From positions 248,001-312,000 of the forward strand of contig NW_015971540.1 of the NCBI RefSeq assembly GCF_000182565.1: 64,000 nt of DNA. The letters are read 5' to 3'. The notes under the pieces were generated by a model. It was not told where the DNA came from. It was given only the letters and a program-made list of their open reading frames with translations, and ran no database searches. This document shows, one piece after another, positions 55,935 through 64,000 of this stretch (positions are counted from its first letter, which is position 1; every line of letters begins with the position of its first letter). Source of the stretch: Spizellomyces punctatus DAOM BR117 (Eukaryota > Chytridiomycota > Chytridiomycetes > Spizellomycetales > Spizellomycetaceae). The translations under genes were made by a program, and so were the position numbers.

Positions 55935-58119
55935 TTACAAGCCATCCCCATCTTCGCTCCCTTCTCCTTCCGGGTTATCACTTGCCTCCTCGTCGTCGTT
56001 GTCATCGTAATCACTCTCATCATCATCCTCCTCCTAAAGACGAGCGGTATAAGCACGAGTTGCAAGATACGCACATTTGCAAGGCCAGCCAGAGTCAAAG
56101 TACCTCATCCTCGAAATCAGAGACTTCCTCAACATCCATACCGTCAACAGCATCTTCATCTCCATCCTCCTCCTCTTCATCTTCCTCATCATATACCACC
56201 AAAGCTTCATCCTCTTGAACCTCCCCATTAGCGCCCGCGTGATTACGTAGGGCAATCTGTGACACGACCAAATCTAGTCGTCCAGAGAGGCGAAGTAGCT
56301 TTTGAAAAACGCTTGCTCGAGAGTCGATGGTTTGGTACAAGGCGCCAAGGTTGGCAGCAAGATTTGGAACCTAACAGTAATATGTCAGGTGATGGACAAT
56401 CCACAGAAAGATTCAATTTCAGCGTCGAACTATGATACTTACAGACATGAGATAACCCGCGTGCACTAGTACGACAGCCCTGACCCATTCAATCAGCTCC
56501 CGCGCTCGATTGGGCCTTCTTTGCAAGCGCAACATTAACTGGTCCAATAACGGAAGAACCTGGCTGGGAGGTAGTCTTCGAACAGTAGCCACAATCATAT
56601 TGGTGTCGTGAACTTGCAGAGCTTGCTCCAAAAGTTGAACATCGTTGGTATGTATCGCCTGTGAAAGCATTTGATGGAGGGAATTCGCGGTTGGGGGACG
56701 TGCAGGCTTGCCAGGCTTGGCTTCCGATGCGGGCGTGACGACCAAAGCGGATAGGCGCTCCTCCAGGGTAGGTTCCTTTAATGCAGCCTGCTCGTCGCGA
56801 GTAAGCATGTCAGGATCTGCCATCATGGTGTTACTGTCAGCCGGAAGATCAGCTGCACCCAAAACGAGAACGTCATCTTCCTTGTAGCGGGTCTTCAAAT
56901 CCTTCTGCGCTTGGTCGACGAGAGCTTCCTCATCGATGAGAAGAGACGTGACAGGTTTGCGGCTTAGTGTCGTCTTCTCAATGATCTTGCCCTCGTCACT
57001 CAAGTATTCTACACGTTCAAAAATTGGTTTGACGACATTACCCCGAGCAAAGAGAATTTTCTCGTCCGAGAATGTGGCTGTCAAGATCGGTAGTCGCTCC
57101 TTTGCATCCTTATCCGAGGACGAAACAATCGACAACACGCCCTGCGCTGGTCTTGCAAGATTTGATTGCTTTTTCTTTTTCTTCACTGGTGTTGTCCCAT
57201 CCTTTTGGTCAACCTTGTCCCACAAATAAACAATCCCCTCTTCCGTCAATGCCAAAACCTGATTTCCGCCAGAAATCGCGATATTTGTTGGCGCAGAGTC
57301 CATCGTCAATGAAGTAACATGGTCACTGGTGCCTTCTAAGCCTGTATCCCACACACTGATATGCCGATCGTCCTCCGCTGCTGTTACGCAAAAGCTATCA
57401 CTCGGGCTGAACTGTATACGAATCACTTCAGATGCATGGCCGGGATATGTGCGAATGACTTCTCGTGTTCCGATATTCCAAAGTTTGATTGCATGTCCCG
57501 CGGATATCAAGCGTGTGCAATCGTGGCTTACTCTCACCCGCCGCACAGGTTTGCCATCTGATACAAACCTGCCCAGTTCAGTTCCAGTTCGCACATCCCA
57601 TTCAACCACTATTCCATCGACTCCACCAGAATATCCTTTCACACCATCCCCTGCAAATGCAAAATCTGACACACTAGCCGTGTGTGCACCTGCCAAGGTC
57701 CTTACAACTTTTCCATGCGCCAACGAGTATAATTGAACCTCCCCAGTCGACAGACCGATCGCAACCACCTTGTGACTCTGTGACGCGGCCGCACCAGATC
57801 TTCTTCTCTTTTTCTTCTTTTCAGCGCCGTCCACGCCCTCGCCAACAGATCCCCAAGCTACTGCAGTACAAGTCACACCGGCTGGTACGACGTGTTCGGC
57901 CGCCAAGCTAGACGTCCTAGTGTCCCATATCCGTAGCCTGAAAGCATCGACGCCTTGGGCAACGACAGCGAAATACTGACTTGAACTCGCTTCTACGGTG
58001 CTACTGTCATTATCAAAAGCGGAGAGCGAAAAAGCCACCGCTTGGTGCAATTCCTGCTGAAGCTGTTGCTGCTTGACCGCTTGCTCGGAGAATTGCGATG
58101 ATTTACGTTTCGAAGGCAT
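55935..58119 (-). CDS. UTP5: t-UTP subunit Utp5/WDR43
   Basis: Three exons (58119-56443, 56370-56104, 56033-55935) give 680 residues. Utp5/WDR43 belongs to the t-UTP/UTP-A complex, which binds nascent pre-rRNA in the nucleolus and links rDNA transcription to 18S maturation. WD40 repeats occupy residues about 40-290 (LRIWDTRTS, EVQLYSLAHGKVVRTL, GIVVEWDVRTGTELGRFVSD, IKLWNIGTREVIRTYPGHAS, ISVWDTGLEG). Next comes LTRDEQAALKEPTLEERLSA, then the Utp12 domain (SLHQMLSQAIHTNDVQLLEQ, IVATVRRLPPSQVLPLLDQL, LMLRLQRRPNRARELIEWVR, LLRLSGRLDLVVSQIALRN). The C-terminus is a long Glu/Asp run, as in other nucleolar factors, and is encoded mainly in exons 2 and 3. A KKKKRRR nuclear signal lies near residue 102. 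Confidence 0.93.
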
Positions 58120-58629
58120 AATGATAAAGGGTGCACACTGTTAAGTTATGTATGTTCTTCTTGCTGCGTATGTCGGGGTTTACGCAAGAACGCAAGTCAG
58201 GGGACGGGGGAGAATGGAAATCAGGGTGCCGGTATTGCAAAGCTTCCCCTTCTGAATATCGCCAAACAGATAATATGGCACAATGAAACTTGAGTTCGGC
58301 TTCTCCTTTCTGCAGGATCTCGCAATTAATGCATGCCAGCACAGCACAGACGGGTTTACATGCAATCTGCTAATCGAAAACGACTTGAACAAAAACAAAA
58401 ATATTATATCACGTGATTAATCTCATTTATCCTATTTAGGGTAAATCGAAATTCAATGTGCCCGTTGCGCCTGCGAACGTTGCCAGCCGCTGTCATACCA
58501 GGCTACCTTCCTAGCCGTTCAGCTCCCATGCAAAGTAGTTGATCTCACTTGCGCATAAACGTATGAATTCAACTGCACAAGATATATGAGTATGAATTAT
58601 AATTTTTGATGAGTGCGTCGCCTTATCGC
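58120..58629. other. Utp5 promoter region
   Basis: About 500 bases between the Utp5 start and the tRNA gene. Short frames only; no further gene or repeat recognised. Confidence 0.5.
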
Positions 58630-58701
58630 GGTTCCATGGTGTAGTGGTTAGCACTCAGGACTTTGAATCCTGCGACTCGAGTTCGAATCTCGGTGGGACC
58701 T
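58630..58701 (+). tRNA. tRNA-Gln(UUG), copy 2
   Basis: The 72 bases are identical to the gene at 40365-40436: the same acceptor GGTTCCA/TGGGACC pairing, anticodon loop CTTTGAA (TTG) and T arm with GTTCGAATC. Flanking sequences differ, so the copies are dispersed rather than a recent large duplication. Short TTTT stretches follow within 30 bases. Confidence 0.97.
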
Positions 58702-58831
58702 TTCGTGGATGAGCCAAATCTTTTGCAGGGCTTCGTTTCCCTACTCGCAAGATGCATAGAATAACAAAACTTTTTGACATTGTAAATTACATAGTGACAT
58801 AAAGTTCTTGAGTGTAGTGTTTAAGTACTAT

Positions 58832-61800
58832 TTACCCATGAGTTGCTTCTAGATTGTCATATACTAGAGAAGGGGAATCGTTGAGAGTTCCATACGATGT
58901 AAACAGGCCATGACATCCCAGACTCACCTTGTATCGCGTGCCTTTGATGGGAAAAACTACTAGGGACGCCAAAAACAGGCCGATTCCAATACTCATCCCG
59001 ATCATCAACATTTGAAAAACTACTTGGACCGCATTCGTAGCATTTGATCCGAAAAATCCCAGAGTCGCTCGTACGCCCATGCTTCCCGGCACCATCATAA
59101 CAATCCCGCAAATAATGGCCGGAACGGCCACATCCTTTGTCCATCTGGCGTAGATATTAGCGCTCACGCCGATTGCGAATGCAGAGATAATGTTTGGTAC
59201 AATTTGTCCGGTAGCGGTTTGAAAGGATGGTGGTATTGAGAGAACCAAGTACATCACCCATCCAAGAGTTGAAATAATGGATATGTGAAGAAATTGCGGT
59301 CGGCGGGCTTGAAAGTTAAGGATAAAGCAGGCACAAAGCGGCGGAAAGAAAAGGAAATTCCATAGTGGGTGGAGAGGTCCTGGGCAAACCGGTGTACTGG
59401 TGTCGAGATCATCAGGCCCCCACGTTACGAGAGCTCGTCCCGTCGAGATACCAAAGCCCAACATCATGGCTGCAACAAAGAAAATGTAAATCATCTGCAA
59501 GAAGGTACATTTAGCATGCCCACATAAGGGCCTACCGTGGAATAGTGCAAAGAAAACTCGAACAGTTCCTGAAACGATATTCCGAGTGGCAATCTCGATC
59601 ATAGATACAGTGATTGACAAACCCTACATCGGGAGAAGGAAAATCGGTCTTCGTTTTTCGACAATCAATGAAAGGAAAAAACATAACCCACTACGTACCG
59701 GCAACATCATGACAATACCGCTCAGAACCACCGACACATGGTTATAACAAATTTCAGGTCGGTGAGATCGGAGAGCTGCAAACACTACGCGAGACATGAA
59801 GCTGCAAAATGTCGCCGACAGGAAGGGAACTAGGTGGGTAAACTCGCGAAATCTGTTGCAGGACGAGACATTAAGAAATGCCACCAAGACTAAAGCGTCA
59901 AGTAGAGGCAAAATGACCGAACCTACTACTGCTCAAAAGGCTGAATCCACCAACTGCTAATCCTAAAACCGCTGAAACCGCGGCGTCCAACCATCCAGCA
60001 CCGAAACCGATCAAGCATAGCGTAAAGGATATCATGGGATCTATTAAATGTGTTCATTAGGAAATCTGCATCAGAGGGCCCACCGGAAGAATTTCCACGA
60101 GTGTTATCCAGGACTCACATGTAATCAGATCATACCAGGGTGGATAATCTGGCTCGCTGGCAATTTCCGCCAATCTATCGATTGCGCCGAAAATATCAAT
60201 CTCCCCAGCTATAAGGTTACGGCAAAGGTAATTGACCAGCGACAGTTTGTGCATATGCCAGGATTGTCCGACTTTGATAAGGTGGGTCGATGATGTGTGA
60301 TCCTCGTCGCCAAAGGACACCCAAATGACGCCTGTCGAAGGAGCGTCAGGCATGGTAATCTTTTTGAATAATGCCCTGGGTACGTACCGGGAATGACGAC
60401 GAAGCTCCCCGGCTGCTCCAAAGCTAGAGCCACCAGCTCTAACTGATATTCAATTCTGTGGCTCGGAGCCCCATATCTTGCGAACGCTTTGGCAAGTCCC
60501 ATCAAAAAGTCTCTTGTTTTCACGCGCTGGGCTTTGCTCATGCCAGTGAACATGGTCGCGGTAGATTTCCACCGTCTCTTCAAAGGAGTTTCAGCACCAT
60601 AGGTTTCCGTGTTTCTATTGGGCGCATCACCGTATATTTGTTCATGGAGAGAAAGAACTTCGTCTGCTGTCATTGATGTGCTACGTTCAATGTCTTGCTG
60701 ATGGGGAAGGGGGTTTGCTGATGACATGGCCGAGATTGGTTGCGCAAGTTTCGACGATGATGTGTAAGCACTGGAGCGGCGCACGGGCAGATGGTGAAGG
60801 CTTCCATTAATGCTATATCGTCGTCCAGCGTGCATATCATGAACATCTGGCATTGATCCACATGTAAGACAACGGGATAGGTGACTGCCGTGCGTATGTT
60901 CCTCTGGAGGCAGATCAGGTCCAAAGAAGCTAGGAATCGTAGGCAACGGATTCTTGAATCCTGTCGATGAAGTATGGCTAATTCCATTATTTCCGTTATT
61001 GACATTTGTACTGCTAGAGTTTGGGTCTGCCATTCGTCGGGGGAGTGAGCCGGTGCGATGTAACATGTCTGACGTTGAGATATGCTGATGCAATCGTCTT
61101 TGCATCAGCATATGGTGCAAGCTATCGTTCCGATGTCTTGCTGTATTCAACATTTCGAAACTATTTGCTGAAGGAACTGCTGGTGATGAGTCTGCTGGTG
61201 GTGATTCTGGTGGTGAAGCTGTTGGTGATACTGTTGGAGATTCTCCTGGTGACCCTCCCTCGCTTGTTCCTCCTGCCGGTGCTGCACCTGGCGGAGCACT
61301 TTTTGAGGTTGGTCCAGCGTCATTGTTATCCAGATTTGCAGCACTCGAAGTCTTGCCGCCGGTCCCGCTGGTTTGATCTCCAGGTAATTGAAATCTTACC
61401 CTTGCATCACTAGCAACGGACGGTCGAGACAATGAGTCTGAAGAGGATAGAATCGAGGTGGGTGACAACCTCCCAGATTCGCTACCATTGGATGACAAGG
61501 AATCCGAGGACGTCTCATCGGGACTCCGGACCAAGTTGTCCAAAGAGCCAAATGCACTGCACGTTGCATCGCTAGCGGTGCTGCTCCGTCCTTCCTTGTA
61601 TGTCTCGTTGGCTCCACTCGATGTTTGGTGTTTGGACGACAAACTTGCCGGCCCCACCAAACTATTTGCATCTGTGCGAGCAGAACCTAAAGAACGTCGG
61701 CGAATTTGGTTCATGGCGGAATCAATATTGACAACAAGATCATCGGAAATATTGGACGAAGTGGCATAAAGTTTAGGATCCATTTTCAAGTTTGCCAAGA

Positions 61801-61879
61801 GAAAGTGGTTTCGTAACCCATGGTTAACAGCAAACAAGAAGTCAGAAGGGACATTTCCCTTGTTTACGTTGGTTTTCAT
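58832..61879 (-). CDS. Prm10/ThrE-like multi-pass membrane transporter
   Basis: Six exons (61879-60388, 60331-60119, 60040-59923, 59852-59699, 59623-59536, 59469-58832) agree in phase, giving 900 residues. The first 415 residues are a Ser/Thr/Pro-rich cytosolic region with strongly repetitive SPxxSP segments (ESPTVSPTASPPESPPADSS). The ThrE/DUF1212 domain begins with KTRDFLMGLAKAFARYGAPS, then HRIEYQLELVALALEQPGSF, WVSFGDEDHTSSTHLIKV and ten or so hydrophobic helices (LCLIGFGAGWLDAAVSAVLG, VSVVLSGIVMMLPGLSITV, AMMLGFGISTGRAL, IICGIVMMVPGSMGVRATLG). Yeast Prm10 is pheromone-regulated; bacterial relatives export threonine. Substrate here is unknown. An alternative start at 61783 (MDPKLYATSSN) would remove 32 residues. 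The 59922 donor (GTTCGG) is unusual but fits the frame. Confidence 0.88.
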
Positions 61880-62260
61880 TTATGACTCTCCGGCCCTTGT
61901 TTTCCTCTTGAAAGCAACCGATGTCCTGTCTCTCCATGACATCAGGATCTCTAGCCGAAAGGCCGGACGTCAGATTCATCGAGAACAAAAGAAAGGGTAG
62001 ACTTAAAATGGTGCATCCGCTTTGCGTTGCCATTGTTCATGTAAAGAATGCCGTATTTTTAGTGAAATGCAGCTATTAAAAGCGCGCGGATAAATGCGGA
62101 CAGGTCGTTTTTATACCATCCCGGCAGATAATGTTCTGCAGACGTCAGGAATACTTCCTCTGGAAGTATTTCAACTCCTTTTTGTAGTCATCTCCTCTCT
62201 CTTGAAAGACTTCAGACACTTTCGTTTTGGTTTCAGTTACTAGCACTGCTTACCGCCTTA
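61880..62260. other. Divergent promoter region
   Basis: About 380 bases between the Prm10-like gene and the gene at 62261. The right end is CT-rich (62180-62250). No gene seen. Confidence 0.45.
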
Positions 62261-63067
62261 ATGTCTGTCGAAGAACCCAGTATCCACTGCTCCAATCCAT
62301 TCCACAGCCTTTCGTATTCCTCCCACTATACACCCCAAGTCCCCACTCACAATGACCCTATTATAAGCCAGCTTCTTTCACATCGGGAACAAATGACCGA
62401 CGTCTCTGACGCCGACGAGCAAGAACGGCAACGACGAATGTATACCATGCTCCGCCACTCTCGTAAATATAAAAAGATACAAGTGGAGCTCGCCAACGGG
62501 CGATGGGAAAGCAGTAATCAGGAGTCAGCGCAAGTTTCCATTGAAGGGAACGAGATCACAGCAGCATTGCTTCAATTGGGTGATTTGGAAGGTAGCGCAA
62601 GAGCAGCGTTTCCTCCACCATCCCTGTTGGAAAGTACGAACCCTTCGGGTCGCGAAAGACAGGCTAGCGGAAACTCTGGTGGCAGCAAAGCAGGAAGCCG
62701 CTGGGTCTCGTTTTCAGAGACGGTCGTCGTCATTCGACAACCTCCTGGGCGCATTGCTACAAAGTTGAACGAAAGCGACGAATCGCTTGCCGAGTCTCCT
62801 CGTGACAGCCAAAGTACGGAGACGTCAGTAGTGTCGATTTCAAGTGACGCGAGTAGCAATAGCGAGATATCACCCGCGAGCAATGCAAGCAGCAATAGCG
62901 ATTCTGAGAAAGTGATAGAACCAGCATCTGGTATCGCCGGCAAACTAGACAATGACCTGTCGAAGCACCCAGCGAGCCACGCTGTTCCAGCAATCAGATC
63001 TGGTCGTCGCAAGAAGTTGCGTTTCAAGGCAATAGCAACCAAACTACTTGGTCGAAAGCGTACTTGA
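62261..63067 (+). CDS. Uncharacterised Ser-rich basic protein with possible PP1-docking motif
   Basis: A single-exon frame of 268 residues starting MSVEEPSIHCSNPFHSLSYS. I do not recognise it. An acidic/basic helical part lies at residues 45-75 (DADEQERQRRMYTMLRHSRK). Around residue 146, GSRWVSFSETVVVI contains R-W-V-S-F, which fits the RVxF consensus for protein phosphatase 1 binding. A Ser/Asp/Glu-rich tract follows (VVSISSDASSNSEISPAS), and the C-terminus is strongly basic (SGRRKKLRFKAIATKLLGRK), suiting nuclear or membrane targeting. A PP1-targeting role is only a hypothesis from a short motif. Transcription diverges from the Prm10-like gene. Confidence 0.6.
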   Translation: MSVEEPSIHCSNPFHSLSYSSHYTPQVPTHNDPIISQLLSHREQMTDVSDADEQERQRRMYTMLRHSRKYKKIQVELANGRWESSNQESAQVSIEGNEITAALLQLGDLEGSARAAFPPPSLLESTNPSGRERQASGNSGGSKAGSRWVSFSETVVVIRQPPGRIATKLNESDESLAESPRDSQSTETSVVSISSDASSNSEISPASNASSNSDSEKVIEPASGIAGKLDNDLSKHPASHAVPAIRSGRRKKLRFKAIATKLLGRKRT

Positions 63068-63516
63068 GCGAATAACATCATTAATGGCCCTAGCCTTTCG
63101 TCATATGTGACTTAGAAGTGTATATAAATGATCTACCTATTGCTGATAGTTTTAACTCTTAATGCTTCATATATCTGGAATAAGTAACTCTCTGTGTTAA
63201 TCTAACGTTGGCTATCGAGTTGATGCCATGGTCCATGGTGATAAACTGCAGAATGGCGAAGAAAATGTCCGGCAAACAATGTTGAACTTTTGAAAGTCAC
63301 GGCTACACTGGCTCGGCCAACTTAATCCAAAATCAACCCAAATTACAAATTGCTAAATATCAAGCGCAAACGAATTCACAATATGGGATATCATAAAAAG
63401 ACTAAATCCACAAAAGAAGGCACGGCCAACCTTTCACCATTCCATGGCAAAAGTACCCCAAAGACACCCACAATAAGCGACACTAGGACCTTCCTTCAAC
63501 TCGATCCGCGTCCTAC
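63068..63516. other. Convergent 3' region
   Basis: About 450 AT-rich bases between converging stop codons; no gene supported. Confidence 0.5.
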
Positions 63517-64000
63517 CTACGAAGCAGATGGCGAAACACTTCCGTTGACCTGAGGACTGTAAGACTGTACATTCTGTGGCGGCCCTGGTGAAGGACTATG
63601 TTCCTGGGTTCCGGTCTGCTGCATTGCATACACCGGATGCCCATGTGCAAGTGTGTGGGGATGTCCATGTGAAATAAAAGCGGTAGCTGGCACACCAACA
63701 GTAGTGGGGACCGCGACGTACGGTATACTGCAAGCGGTAGGATACGCCATATTCGACGCTGCAACATTCGCGGAGGGGGATCCCGTGTAGTGATGCATGT
63801 GATGATTTGGCGATGGTGATGCCGATCCGTAGTGAGCAGACACAGGAACATTCGCCGGCCCAGTTACTGGAGGAGGAGTCGGAGTAGATCCTGCTCCCAC
63901 GCCATTCCCACCTGCTACCACTGCTGCGGCTGCAGCTGCAGCCGCGGCCGCATGGGTAGCGGCCTCAAACTGCAGCTCTTCGGCCGTCATTGGAACTCCA
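63517..64000 (-). CDS. C-terminal part of an Ala/Pro/His-rich protein (cut by right edge)
   Basis: The minus frame is open from the window edge to the stop at 63517, about 160 residues. It contains a polyalanine run of ten (TEEL region MTAEELQFEAATHAAAAA), a Gly/Val linker, Pro-rich segments (STPTPPPVTGPANVPVSA) and His-rich stretches (PNHHMHHYTG, SHGHPHTLAHGHPV), ending QVNGSVSPSAS. Such low-complexity tails are common in fungal transcription regulators and RNA-binding proteins, but no domain lies inside the window, so the function cannot be given. It may begin upstream of the edge or at the Met at 63990; the frame stays open past that Met. Confidence 0.6.
   Translation of the reverse strand, partial: GVPMTAEELQFEAATHAAAAAAAAAAVVAGGNGVGAGSTPTPPPVTGPANVPVSAHYGSASPSPNHHMHHYTGSPSANVAASNMAYPTACSIPYVAVPTTVGVPATAFISHGHPHTLAHGHPVYAMQQTGTQEHSPSPGPPQNVQSYSPQVNGSVSPSAS

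Noticed and set aside
1-64000. CRISPR arrays, bacterial operons or prophage genes
   Set aside because: The sequence is eukaryotic with spliceosomal introns; no regularly spaced direct repeats or prokaryotic gene strings were seen.

Overview
The window is nuclear DNA of an early-diverging, probably zoosporic (chytrid-like) fungus. Evidence seen: intron-rich genes with GT-AG introns mostly of 55-85 nt, fungal-type housekeeping genes (Utp21, Utp5, a Prm10/ThrE-like transporter), and signalling genes rare in Dikarya: a 12-TM adenylyl cyclase with paired catalytic domains and three seven-TM receptors of different types. The phylum is an inference; no rRNA or mitochondrial marker is present. One assembly gap (373 N) lies at 32789-33161.

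Layout. 1-928 (-): 5' half of UTP21/WDR36, cut by the left edge. 3511-9105 (+): a 15-exon animal-type transmembrane adenylyl cyclase. 9611-9913 (-): a small unknown protein. 11961-13216 (+): seven-TM receptor 1. 13427-15435 (-): a tandem-repeat LEA-like protein with a C-terminal membrane module. 16603/16732-20416 (+): a 21-exon SPATA20/YyaL-type thioredoxin-fold protein. 22936-23196 (+): a small secreted cysteine-rich peptide. 23506-23898 (+): a small membrane protein. 25192-26864 (+): rhodopsin-like GPCR. 29581-30756 (+): single-exon Git3/cAMP-receptor-like GPCR. 31143-31865 (-): unknown protein.

From about 33 to 38 kb the sequence is gene-poor and repetitive (tandem and inverted repeats, a 51-bp-arm hairpin, dispersed elements). 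38451-40255 (-): Kelch-BTB protein. 40365-40436 (+): tRNA-Gln(UUG). 40748-42726 (-): ferroportin-type iron exporter. 43941-47134 (+): Sel1/TPR-MYND protein. 47.8-55.8 kb is a second accessory block: a promoter-bearing dispersed element and a cluster of broken and intact members of a lineage-specific family, of which the intact RING-finger gene (55023-55755) is the reference copy. This block is dense in short DNA palindromes that encode G-Y-P or G-D-P. 55935-58119 (-): UTP5/WDR43. 58630-58701 (+): a second, identical tRNA-Gln(UUG). 58832-61879 (-): Prm10/ThrE-like transporter. 62261-63067 (+): unknown protein with a possible PP1-docking motif. 63517-64000 (-): the C-terminal end of an alanine-rich protein cut by the right edge.

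How genes may work together: receptors at 12, 25 and 29.6 kb plus the cyclase suggest cAMP signalling, but linkage alone does not prove a shared pathway. Utp21 and Utp5 are both small-subunit processome proteins. The exon models of the multi-exon genes were assembled by eye from splice signals; reading phase is consistent across every junction of the adenylyl cyclase, Kelch-BTB, ferroportin, Sel1-MYND, Prm10, Utp5, GPCR and RING models.
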